From positions 1-60,789 of the forward strand of contig VGID01000020.1 in the NCBI GenBank assembly GCA_016868035.1: a stretch of DNA of 60,789 nt. Reading direction: 5' to 3'. Below the pieces are notes generated by a model. The model was not told the origin of the DNA, did not search any database, and worked only from the letters and a program-made list of their open reading frames with translations. This DNA is from Betaproteobacteria bacterium (GTDB lineage: Bacteria; Pseudomonadota; Gammaproteobacteria; Burkholderiales; SG8-41). Each line of letters opens with the position of its first letter. The stretch's first letter is position 1. Shown piece by piece: positions 1 to 7,036 of this stretch. The position numbers and the translations under genes were made by a program.

Positions 1-64
1 GCCCCAGCGCCTCGACCATCTTCCCGGCATAGCGTTCGAATCGCGATTCCACGCCGCTACCCAT
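1..64 (-). CDS. Start of a gene running off the left edge, possibly an IS701-like transposase
   Basis: Only the first 21 codons are present, read leftwards from an ATG at 62-64. A good ribosome binding site (GGAGG) lies six bases upstream. The residues begin MGSGVESRFERYAGKMVEAL. This resembles the N-terminus of IS701-family DDE transposases, which start with a similar RF..Y...L..LGHADR region. That identification is from memory of the family and rests on very little sequence. The reading frame and start are convincing; the function is a guess. If correct, an insertion sequence borders the secB operon here. Confidence 0.35.
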   Translation of the reverse strand, partial: MGSGVESRFERYAGKMVEALG

Positions 65-146
65 CGCCCACCTCCACGGTTACGATGAAGACCTCGCGAC
101 GGTACCATTATTTTCAACACAGTACAACTAGTTACTCATAACCGAT

Positions 147-596
147 TCAGGCGCCCCACACCTGCGCGACCCGGATGAACCCGGTCTGGCCGTCTGGATG
201 CCGCACGCGCAGCCAGCTCCCGCTCACCACCTCGAGCAGCTCGAGCACCACGTTCTGCCGGGCCTGGAACACGACCGCGGCGGCGTCATCCACGCCCTCG
301 CGGATCTGCGCCAATGGCGCCTTGATCATCACGGTGCGCCGGTCGCTCAGCTGCTTGCTCTCGATCCACGAGAGCTCCCCGCTGGCATCGCGCACCTTGC
401 TCCAGCCCTCGACCACGACGATCACCTCGAGAGGGTAGCCGCGGCTCACCACGTAGAGCTTCTTCGCCTTCGCAGAAGGAGCATCGTAGAGCACCGCGGC
501 GTTCTCGGCGACGGAACGGAACCCTGCCGCCCCGGCGGGAGCACTCACTAACGCAAGTCCGGCGGCCATGGCAAGGAGAAATCGCGGGCCGCCCAT
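147..596 (-). CDS. Exported bacterial SH3-domain protein
   Basis: 149 residues with a clear signal peptide (hydrophobic stretch at about residues 5-20, Ala-x-Ala type cleavage near residue 23). The mature part reads as two SH3-like repeats at about 27-85 and 90-148, with the typical signatures of small periplasmic SH3_3/YgiM-like proteins (V..G......V.DASGELSWI, then a second copy ending in GFIRVAQVWG). Such domains usually bind peptidoglycan or act as periplasmic adaptors; no catalytic residues are visible. It is the last gene of the minus-strand run ArsR-PglL-rhodanese-grxC-secB and starts only 5 bases after the secB stop, so it is probably co-transcribed. In many Betaproteobacteria gpsA follows secB; here it does not. 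Confidence 0.75.
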   Translation of the reverse strand: MGGPRFLLAMAAGLALVSAPAGAAGFRSVAENAAVLYDAPSAKAKKLYVVSRGYPLEVIVVVEGWSKVRDASGELSWIESKQLSDRRTVMIKAPLAQIREGVDDAAAVVFQARQNVVLELLEVVSGSWLRVRHPDGQTGFIRVAQVWGA

Positions 597-601
597 GGTG
601 G

Positions 602-1096
602 CTACTCCGCGGCAGGTTTCCCGGTTTCCGGCTGCGGTTGCTGCTGCGCCTGCTGTTGCTGCTGTCTCTGCTGCTGCTCCTGGTGCTGCTGGTACAGCAC
701 CTCGAAACTCAGATGGTTCAGGAAGAACGGTGGAAATCCGCCCCGCGTCACCACGCTCGTGATGGTCTCGCGGAGGTACGGAAACAGGATGTTGCCGCAG
801 GTGATGCCGAGCAACCCGTCCAGGTCCTTCTCCCCGAAGTTCCGGATCTGGAAGAGCCCCCCCTGCGCCGCCTCGACCAGGAATGCCGTCTTGTCCTGCA
901 GCTTCGCCGTCACGGTCGCGGTCAGCACCACTTCGTAGACGCCGTTTTCGAGCGCCCGCGCCTCGTTGTGCAGGTTGAGGTCGATCTTGGGCGACTCGCG
1001 CTCGAAGAATACCTGCGGCGCGCCCGGGATCTCCAGTGACAGATCCTTGACGTAGATCTTCTCGATCGCGAAGACGGGTTGACTCTGTTCGCTCAT
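602..1096 (-). CDS. secB: Protein-export chaperone SecB
   Basis: 164 residues. SecB is a cytoplasmic tetramer that holds unfolded preproteins and hands them to SecA. The family core is obvious (QPVFAIEKIYVKDLSLEIP near the start, then L.GITCGNILFPYLRE..., and GGFPPFFLNHLSFE... near residue 130). After the normal end of the fold, at about residue 134, the protein carries a glutamine-rich tail to residue 164 with runs of CAG codons, longer and more repetitive than in E. coli SecB (155 residues). It lies between grxC and the SH3 gene on the same strand, the usual betaproteobacterial arrangement with grxC and a rhodanese. Confidence 0.96.
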   Translation of the reverse strand: MSEQSQPVFAIEKIYVKDLSLEIPGAPQVFFERESPKIDLNLHNEARALENGVYEVVLTATVTAKLQDKTAFLVEAAQGGLFQIRNFGEKDLDGLLGITCGNILFPYLRETITSVVTRGGFPPFFLNHLSFEVLYQQHQEQQQRQQQQQAQQQPQPETGKPAAE

Positions 1097-1132
1097 GGCA
1101 TCAATGCCTAAAAACGAAAATCCTGTCCATAC

Positions 1133-1393
1133 TCAGTCGGCGCGCAGCAAACCGTCCAGCCGGCCGGCGTGCTCGAGGGCCGCCAGCTCGTCGAAACCGC
1201 CGACGTGGGTTTCCCCGATGTAGATCTGCGGCACGGTGCGGCGGCCCGTCTTCTCCGTCATCTCGGCGCGCTTGCCCGCGTCGAGGTCAACGCGGATCTT
1301 GTCCAGCGCGGCGACGCCCTTCGCCCTCAGCAGCCGCTCGGCCATCTGGCAGTAGGGGCAGGCGGCGGTCGCGTACATCACGACCCGCGCCAT
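1133..1393 (-). CDS. grxC: Glutaredoxin 3
   Basis: 86 residues, typical for GrxC. The dithiol active site CPYC is at residues 12-15, and the glutathione-binding TVP..YIG..HVGG.D.L segment follows at about 54-70. It reduces disulfides and mixed disulfides using glutathione. The gene starts directly next to the stop of the rhodanese gene (1394), which indicates translational coupling, and secB follows 36 bases downstream. Confidence 0.96.
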   Translation of the reverse strand: MARVVMYATAACPYCQMAERLLRAKGVAALDKIRVDLDAGKRAEMTEKTGRRTVPQIYIGETHVGGFDELAALEHAGRLDGLLRAD

Positions 1394-1828
1394 TCAGCTT
1401 TTTTCCAGCGGCATGCCCGCTTGCTGCCATGCCGATATGCCGCCGCTCAGTGTGAACACCTCGCCGAAGCCGTGCTTGCGCAGCACGGCACTGGCAGCCG
1501 GGGCGCGGTTGCCGGCACGGCAGCTGACGAGAATGGGACGCGAGCGGAACTTCTCGAGCTCCTTGATGCGCTCGGCGAGCTGCGCCTCGGGAATGTGCTT
1601 GGCGTTGGCGATGTGGCCGGACTCGTACTCTCCGGTGTCGCGCACGTCGAGCACGAGCGCATCGCGGCGGTTGATGAGCTGTACCGCCTCGAAGGTGCCC
1701 ACGTCGTTGCGTTGGACGAAGGGACGGGACACCAGCGGCCAGAGCAGCATCACGCCCGACGCAACCGCCATGCCGAACAGCAGCATGTGAAACGGGCTTT
1801 TCTGCAGGAATTCGAAAAACTGCTCCAA
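1394..1828 (-). CDS. Membrane-anchored rhodanese-like protein
   Basis: 144 residues. A single transmembrane segment at about 14-31 is followed by one rhodanese domain (about 42-140). The active-site loop is CRAGNR with the catalytic cysteine at about residue 103, so it should be active as a sulfur (persulfide) carrier or sulfurtransferase. It is the gene before grxC and secB, a conserved order in Betaproteobacteria. The ArsR-type regulator two genes upstream has the cysteine pattern of persulfide sensors, which makes a sulfur-related role more plausible, but the substrate is unknown. Confidence 0.9.
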   Translation of the reverse strand: MEQFFEFLQKSPFHMLLFGMAVASGVMLLWPLVSRPFVQRNDVGTFEAVQLINRRDALVLDVRDTGEYESGHIANAKHIPEAQLAERIKELEKFRSRPILVSCRAGNRAPAASAVLRKHGFGEVFTLSGGISAWQQAGMPLEKS

Positions 1829-1864
1829 ATCGGACTCCGGATGACGACGAGCGGGCCGGCCACC

Positions 1865-3664
1865 CTATTGCACCCGTCCGCTCGCGCGAAGCTCTGCATT
1901 TCTGGGAGCCGCCAATTCTAGCAGAGGCTCGAACTTGCCGGGATGCATTTGCGCCAGCTTCTCGAAGACGGGCACGATGCGGACGAGCTCGTCCGGATGG
2001 ACACGAATCGACCGCGAGAGCTGGGTCAGCGCGGCCTCCCGCTCGCCTGCGAGCGCGAGCAGCATGGCCTGACGGTACGCGGAAGCATGACCCGGAGCCA
2101 GGCGCATCACGCGCGTGTTGAGCTGCAACTTCTCGCGGACATCGTCCTCGTCCACCACGATGCCGAGCGACACCGCGACTTCGAGATACGGCTGCAGGAC
2201 CGGGTCGCGATGGACCTGCATGAGCCGCCGCACGAACGCGCCTCCATCGTCGGCAGCGATGGCGCCCTCGCCGGATCCGAAAAGCAGGCGCTCGAAATCC
2301 CGATACGCAGGCACCACCATCACCACATTCAGCCAGCCCAGAACGAGCGCGGCGGCAGCCGCTCCGCGCGCAATGCGCACGCGACGCAGGTTGATGAAGC
2401 TGTGCGCGCCCGCGCCCAGGACCAGTGCCGCGATGCCCAGGAAATTCGAGTACCACAACGGATACTCGACCATGCTGTGGATGCCGATCACGGCGAGCAG
2501 CGCCAGCAGCCACCACCATTCGGGATCCCGCTCCGCCTTCCTCAGATCGGCGAGCCACAACACCACCGCGCCCAGCACGAGGAGCGCCCCGGTGATCCCG
2601 GTTTCGGCCAGCAGCTGCAGCACGATATTGTGCGCGTGACTGTATACACCCGGAACGACGAGGACGGGATCCGAGGCCTGGAGGAGGAAATGGTTCCACG
2701 CGAACTGCCCCCAACCGACGCCCAGCAGTGGTGCTCCGAGAAACATCGTCCATGCCTCGCGCGCGAGCTGCAGCCGCGGGCCGATGCCGCTCGCCAGATC
2801 GAACAGGCGATCCGCGGACGTAACCAGCAAACCCTGCCTGGGCAACATGAACGGAAGCGTGGCGATCCATTGCATTGCGACGAATGCCGGAATCAGACAC
2901 AAGGTGAACAGGCAAAGCCTTCTGCTCTGTTCGCCGCCCGAACGCGGGAGCCAGAACAGCGCCAGTGCCGCCAAGGCGCCGAGATAGAGCCAAGGGCTGC
3001 GCGAACCGGTAAGCGTCAATACGAAGAGAAATACCGCCGCGAACGCCGCGGCCATGATCACGTGCAGTCTTCCGCGCGCGTGGAGGTACGCGGTGGAAGC
3101 AACCGCCAGGGAGACGTAGTCGGCGAAATTGTTGGGCTGGGCGAGGTTGCCGAACACGGCATCCGAAGTCTTGGCCGATACCAGGAAGTTGATCGGAGTG
3201 GACACGTGGTAGTGCTGGAGAAGGCCGGCGAGCGCGCTGAGCAAGCCGCCGGCAATCAGCGCCCAGGACAGGGTTGCCGCGATCGCCGCCTCGCCGAGCT
3301 CGCGGCGCAGGATCGCGCCCAGCACGGTCATCAGGGCCGCCCACGCCGCATACAGCGCCGCCGTCAACGCCTGTTCCGTGTAGATGACGCGCCCAAGGCC
3401 GATCTGCAGAGCGAGCAGCAGGATCAGTCCGAGCGGAGCGAGCGCAACGACGGGCACCGCGGGCCCGCGCCACGTTTCGTTTCTCGAGAGCAGCAGCGCG
3501 GCGAGCAGCCCCAGCGCGAACGCGGCCCACTCGGTGTAGAACGCGGGGATGGGATAACGGTGGTAGGGCTGCAGGAACGGCAGCGTCCAGGCAAGCCCGA
3601 CGACGAAGAGGCTTGCGCCCGCCGCGGAAAACACGCGCACGGCGCTCGGGGTGACGGGTTCCAC
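1865..3664 (-). CDS. PglL-type O-oligosaccharyltransferase / O-antigen ligase-like membrane protein
   Basis: 599 residues with about a dozen transmembrane segments in the first 430. Family landmarks of the Wzy_C/PglL group are present: GNLAQPNNFADY at about residue 170, the large periplasmic loop ending in YSHAHNIVLQLLAETG at about 340, and HSMVEYPLWYSNFLG at about 395. The C-terminal soluble region (about 440-599) is helical. PglL enzymes transfer lipid-linked glycans to proteins; WaaL-like ligases transfer them to lipid A core, and the two cannot be separated safely by reading. It sits between the ArsR gene and the rhodanese gene. No glycan biosynthesis genes are in the window. Confidence 0.8.
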   Translation of the reverse strand: MEPVTPSAVRVFSAAGASLFVVGLAWTLPFLQPYHRYPIPAFYTEWAAFALGLLAALLLSRNETWRGPAVPVVALAPLGLILLLALQIGLGRVIYTEQALTAALYAAWAALMTVLGAILRRELGEAAIAATLSWALIAGGLLSALAGLLQHYHVSTPINFLVSAKTSDAVFGNLAQPNNFADYVSLAVASTAYLHARGRLHVIMAAAFAAVFLFVLTLTGSRSPWLYLGALAALALFWLPRSGGEQSRRLCLFTLCLIPAFVAMQWIATLPFMLPRQGLLVTSADRLFDLASGIGPRLQLAREAWTMFLGAPLLGVGWGQFAWNHFLLQASDPVLVVPGVYSHAHNIVLQLLAETGITGALLVLGAVVLWLADLRKAERDPEWWWLLALLAVIGIHSMVEYPLWYSNFLGIAALVLGAGAHSFINLRRVRIARGAAAAALVLGWLNVVMVVPAYRDFERLLFGSGEGAIAADDGGAFVRRLMQVHRDPVLQPYLEVAVSLGIVVDEDDVREKLQLNTRVMRLAPGHASAYRQAMLLALAGEREAALTQLSRSIRVHPDELVRIVPVFEKLAQMHPGKFEPLLELAAPRNAELRASGRVQ

Positions 3665-3790
3665 TTCCGGGTTTCTGCGTTCCGCGTTCCCTGCTCCGGG
3701 TTCGGAGTTCCGGGTTCGGAGTTCGGGGTCCGGAGTATTTGGAGCCGGACCCTTGAACCTTGAACTTTGAACCCTGAACTTTGAACCTGT
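3665..3790. repeat. Heptamer repeat element L1 (GTTCGG/GTTCCG arm, TTGAACC arm)
   Basis: Left arm at about 3668-3727 is built from 7-base words such as GGTTCGG and AGTTCCG. The right arm at 3751-3789 is built from TTGAACC, TTGAACT and similar words in inverse orientation. It fills the gap between the arsR-type gene and the PglL gene. Confidence 0.85.
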
Positions 3791-3801
3791 AACGGCGCGT
3801 G

Positions 3802-4128
3802 CTATTCGGCAATGCCGCAGAACACCTCGCGCATCATGCCGATCAGCGTGAGCGTGCGCCCGTCGCTCACGCGATAGAACACGCGGTTGGCGTCCTTGCG
3901 GGTGCGCAGCACACTCTTTTCACGTAGTATCGCGAGGTGCTGGGAGACGTTGCTCTGCGAGGTGCCGACGCATTCGACGATGTCCTGCACGCTCATTTCC
4001 TGATCGCCGAGCACGCACAGGATCTTCAGGCGCAGCGGGTGCGCCATGGCCTTCAGCGCGCGCGAAGCCTGGTCGATGTGCTCTTCCTTCTCCAGCAACG
4101 CAGTGCGCAGCGCTACGACGTCGAGCAT
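3802..4128 (-). CDS. ArsR-family regulator with BigR/SqrR-like cysteine pair
   Basis: 108 residues, a complete winged helix-turn-helix ArsR protein (dimer, DNA-binding helix around SQSNVSQHLAILRE at residues 58-70). Cysteines are at residues 38, 53 and 104. The spacing of 66 between Cys38 and Cys104 equals the spacing between the two sensor cysteines of SqrR (41/107) and BigR (42/108), which form a tetrasulfide bridge with persulfides and leave DNA. The classical ArsR metal motif ELCVCDL is absent. It is the first gene of the minus-strand run with PglL, rhodanese, grxC and secB, and is divergent from gpmI. Persulfide sensing is an inference from cysteine position plus a neighbouring rhodanese. 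Confidence 0.85.
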   Translation of the reverse strand: MLDVVALRTALLEKEEHIDQASRALKAMAHPLRLKILCVLGDQEMSVQDIVECVGTSQSNVSQHLAILREKSVLRTRKDANRVFYRVSDGRTLTLIGMMREVFCGIAE

Positions 4129-4134
4129 GGTCGT

Positions 4135-4200
4135 GTATCCCGAGGTTACGCGGAAGAATTAGAATATACTAAAATTTCCCGCGTGCCGACTGCTTTGAAT
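4135..4200. promoter_or_regulatory. Divergent promoter region of arsR-type gene and gpmI
   Basis: The only AT-rich stretch in this neighbourhood, centred on TTAGAATATACTAAAATTTC at about 4158-4177, lies between the two divergent starts. It is the natural place for both promoters and for an ArsR operator. No exact operator consensus could be assigned. Confidence 0.4.
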
Positions 4201-4214
4201 ACGCCAACGAAATC

Positions 4215-5756
4215 ATGAAGGTAACACCAGTTTTGCTGATCATACTCGACGGGTACGGGCATCGGGAGGAGTGCGAGCACAACGCCATTTGCCAGGCCCG
4301 CAAGCCGCACTGGAACGTTCTCTGGTCGAAGTACCCGCACACCACGATCGACGCGTCCGAGAAATGGGTCGGCCTGCCGAAGGACCAGATGGGCAACTCC
4401 GAGGTCGGCCACATGAACATCGGCGCCGGCCGCGTCGTGTACCAGGAATACACGCGGATCGAGAGCGCGATCGATGAAGGCGACTTCTTCAGGAATCCCG
4501 TGCTCGTCAAAGCGGTCGAGACCGCGCGTGGCGCGGGCACGGCATTGCACATACTCGGGCTGCTTTCTCCCGGCGGCGTGCACAGCCACGAGTCGCAGAT
4601 TCACGCGATGCTGGAGATGGCGACGCGCGGCGGCGTCAAGAACATTCGCGTGCACGCCTTCCTCGACGGGCGCGACACCCCGCCCAGGAGCGCGGAAGCC
4701 TCGCTCGAAGCCCTGCAGAAGATGTGCAAGGAGCTCGGAGCCGGGACCATCGCCTCGATCTGCGGGCGCTACTACGCGATGGATCGCGACCGGCGCTGGG
4801 AGCGTGTGCGCTCCGCGTACGATCTCATCACGCAGGGCAAATCGGAGTATCGCGCCGCGACCGCCGTCGAAGCGCTGCATGCCGCGTATGCGCGCGGCGA
4901 GACCGACGAGTTCGTGAAAGCCACCGTGATCGCGGCGCAGCGCGCCTCCGCCACGGGCATGAACGACGGCGACGCGGTGGTGTTCATGAATTTCCGCGCC
5001 GACCGCGCCCGGCAGATGACGGCCGCGCTGACGAGCTCCGCGTTCGAGGGCTTCGAGCGGGCGCGCGTTCCCGCGCTCGGCTACTACTGCACGCTCACGA
5101 GCTACGGCAAGGAGTTCGACGCGATACCGTCGGCGTTCGCGCCGCAGAGCATCGAAAACGGCTTCGGCGAGTACATTTCCACGCAGGGGCTCAAGCAGCT
5201 GCGCATCGCCGAGACCGAGAAGTACGCGCACGTCACCTATTTCTTCAGCGGCGGCGTCGAGACGCCGTACCCCGGCGAGGACCGCATCCTGGTGCCCTCG
5301 CCGAGGGTGACGACCTACGACCTCAAGCCGGAAATGAGCGCGCGCGAAGTCACCGACAAGCTGGTCGAAGCCATCCAGAGCCGCAAGTACGGCGCCATCA
5401 TCTGCAACTACGCCAACGGCGACATGGTCGGCCACACCGGCAACCTCGAAGCCGCCACGCGCGCAATCGAGGTGCTCGACGAGTGCATCGGGCGCGCGGT
5501 CGCCGCGATGCAGAAAACCGGCGGAGAGGTGCTGATCACCGCGGACCACGGCAATGCCGAGATGATGCTCGACCCGGCAACCCGGCAGGCGCACACCGCA
5601 CACACTCTCAACGTGGTACCGCTGCTCTACATCGGGCGCAAGGCGAGGGCCGCCTCCGGCGGCGCGCTGCAGGACGTCGCACCCACCCTGCTGGCCATGA
5701 TGGGCCTGCCGCAGCCCCCGCAGATGACCGGAAAGGCCCTCCTCGAGTTCACGTGA
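4215..5756 (+). CDS. gpmI: 2,3-bisphosphoglycerate-independent phosphoglycerate mutase
   Basis: 513 residues, normal length. It interconverts 3- and 2-phosphoglycerate in glycolysis and gluconeogenesis, using two metal ions and a phosphoserine intermediate. LDGYG with metal-binding Asp12 is near the start, and the catalytic serine is in GNSEVGHMNIGAGR at residue 62. The second metal cluster is visible near the end (ITADHGNAE at about 440, AHTAHTLNVVP). The last codons overlap the envC start (GTGA overlap), so the two are translationally coupled. Confidence 0.97.
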   Translation: MKVTPVLLIILDGYGHREECEHNAICQARKPHWNVLWSKYPHTTIDASEKWVGLPKDQMGNSEVGHMNIGAGRVVYQEYTRIESAIDEGDFFRNPVLVKAVETARGAGTALHILGLLSPGGVHSHESQIHAMLEMATRGGVKNIRVHAFLDGRDTPPRSAEASLEALQKMCKELGAGTIASICGRYYAMDRDRRWERVRSAYDLITQGKSEYRAATAVEALHAAYARGETDEFVKATVIAAQRASATGMNDGDAVVFMNFRADRARQMTAALTSSAFEGFERARVPALGYYCTLTSYGKEFDAIPSAFAPQSIENGFGEYISTQGLKQLRIAETEKYAHVTYFFSGGVETPYPGEDRILVPSPRVTTYDLKPEMSAREVTDKLVEAIQSRKYGAIICNYANGDMVGHTGNLEAATRAIEVLDECIGRAVAAMQKTGGEVLITADHGNAEMMLDPATRQAHTAHTLNVVPLLYIGRKARAASGGALQDVAPTLLAMMGLPQPPQMTGKALLEFT

Positions 5757-6937
5757 GCATACGGCCCGGCGCCTTTCTTCTCGTCATATCGCTCGCGTGG
5801 CCGGGCGCGGCGCACGCCGCCGCCGGCTCCGGCGCGAAAGAGAAAGAGCTGCGCGAGTTGCGCGGCCGCATCGAGGCGCTTCAGAAGCGGCTCGCGGAGA
5901 CCGAGGGATCGAAGACCGAAGCGGTGGACGCGCTCAAGGAGTCGGAGCGCGCCATCTCCGAGGCGAACCGCGTGCTGCGTGATCTCGCGCAGCAGTCGCG
6001 CGCGATCAAATCGCAGCTCGAGGCGCTGCAAGCCGAGTCGCGCAAGCGCGAGGGCGATCTCAAGGGACAGCAGGCGCTGCTCGCGCGCCTGCTCCACCAG
6101 CAATATCTCGCGGGGCGTGCCGAGCCGCTGAAATTGCTCCTCAACGGCGAAGATCCCAACCAGATCGCGCGGCAGCTGCACTACTTCGGCTACGTGTCGC
6201 GCGCGCGCGCCGAGCTGATCGCGGAATTGCGCGCGAGCATCGGGCGCCTCGCGCAGCTCACGCGGGAAGCGGAGCTCAAGGCGTCCGAGCTCGCCGCCAT
6301 CGCCGCCGAGCAGCAGGCGCAACGCGGCCTGCTCGAGCGCGAAAAGCGCGCGCGGGGCCAGGTACTCGCCAAAATCTCCCGCGACATCGAGCGCCAGCGC
6401 CGTGAAATCGGCACGCTGCGCCGGGACGAGAACCGGCTCGCGCGGCTGCTCGAGAGCCTCGCCCGGCTCATCGCGCGGGAGAAGCCCGCGCCGCGGGCGC
6501 GCGTGGAGCGCGTGCCGGACGGCTCCGTCGACGGCGGCCCCTTCCATCAGCTGAGGGGCAAGTTGAGCCTTCCGGTCCGCGGGGAACTCGTCAACCGCTT
6601 CGGCAGTCCACGAGCGGACGGCGGGGCTCTGTGGAAAGGGCTTTTCATCGCCGCCCGGGCAGGGGACGAGGTCCGGGCGGTCGCCGCCGGCCGTGTCGTC
6701 TACGCCGACTGGCTCCGCGGCTTCGGCAACCTGCTCATCATCGATCACGGCGAAGCGTACATGAGCCTCTACGGCAACAACGAGGCGCTCTACAAGCGGG
6801 TGGGGGACCCGATCCGGGGCGGTGAGACCATTGCCACAGTCGGCAACAGCGGCGGCAATCCCGATTCGGGTTTATACTTTGAGCTGCGGCACCAAGGTAA
6901 GCCGCTCGACCCCCTTGGGTGGGTTTATGCGCCGTAA
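5753..6937 (+). CDS. envC: EnvC-like murein hydrolase activator
   Basis: 394 residues from a GTG that overlaps the gpmI stop. A signal peptide (about 1-22, ending AAHA) is followed by a long coiled coil (about 28-250, with many REL/EAL heptads) and a C-terminal LytM/M23 domain (about 270-394). The usual zinc ligands are lost: the first His position reads LWKGLFIAA and the final HxH position reads YFELRH. This is the mark of EnvC-type proteins, which do not cut peptidoglycan but activate AmiA/AmiB amidases at the septum. The order gpmI-envC-ctpA is common in Proteobacteria. Confidence 0.9.
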   Translation: MSIRPGAFLLVISLAWPGAAHAAAGSGAKEKELRELRGRIEALQKRLAETEGSKTEAVDALKESERAISEANRVLRDLAQQSRAIKSQLEALQAESRKREGDLKGQQALLARLLHQQYLAGRAEPLKLLLNGEDPNQIARQLHYFGYVSRARAELIAELRASIGRLAQLTREAELKASELAAIAAEQQAQRGLLEREKRARGQVLAKISRDIERQRREIGTLRRDENRLARLLESLARLIAREKPAPRARVERVPDGSVDGGPFHQLRGKLSLPVRGELVNRFGSPRADGGALWKGLFIAARAGDEVRAVAAGRVVYADWLRGFGNLLIIDHGEAYMSLYGNNEALYKRVGDPIRGGETIATVGNSGGNPDSGLYFELRHQGKPLDPLGWVYAP

Positions 6938-7025
6938 GGCGCAAGGGGTGAGGCGCAAGGAGCGCGTTGATTTCGCAAGAGTTTCCGCTCCCTGCGCCTC
7001 ACCCCTTGCACCTCACGGTTTTTTT
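6936..7025. repeat. Repeat element L23 (period 14 = 2x7), ending in a T-run
   Basis: The left arm (6936-6962) repeats GGCGCAAGGGGTGA-like words, and the right arm (6988-7018) carries the inverse words. The arms can pair into a long hairpin and are followed directly by seven T residues. The element therefore looks like an intrinsic terminator or attenuator between envC and ctpA. Confidence 0.75.
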
Positions 7026-7036
7026 AGGAGTCGGCA

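Noticed and set aside
3665-3790. FKVQGS-type repeats as a protein domain
   Set aside because: The peptide is just the translation of period-7 DNA words; it appears in unrelated genes and in non-coding frames.
1287-3812. Very long open frame (841 codons) on the minus strand overlapping PglL, rhodanese and grxC
   Set aside because: It is a frame-shifted shadow in GC-rich sequence: Arg/Ala/Pro-rich with no domain, while the other frame gives three clear families.
4146-5603. Long minus-strand frame opposite gpmI
   Set aside because: Antisense shadow of a complete, motif-perfect gpmI. Similar antisense frames opposite ctpA, dacC, polA, leuS, lpdA and metH were rejected for the same reason.
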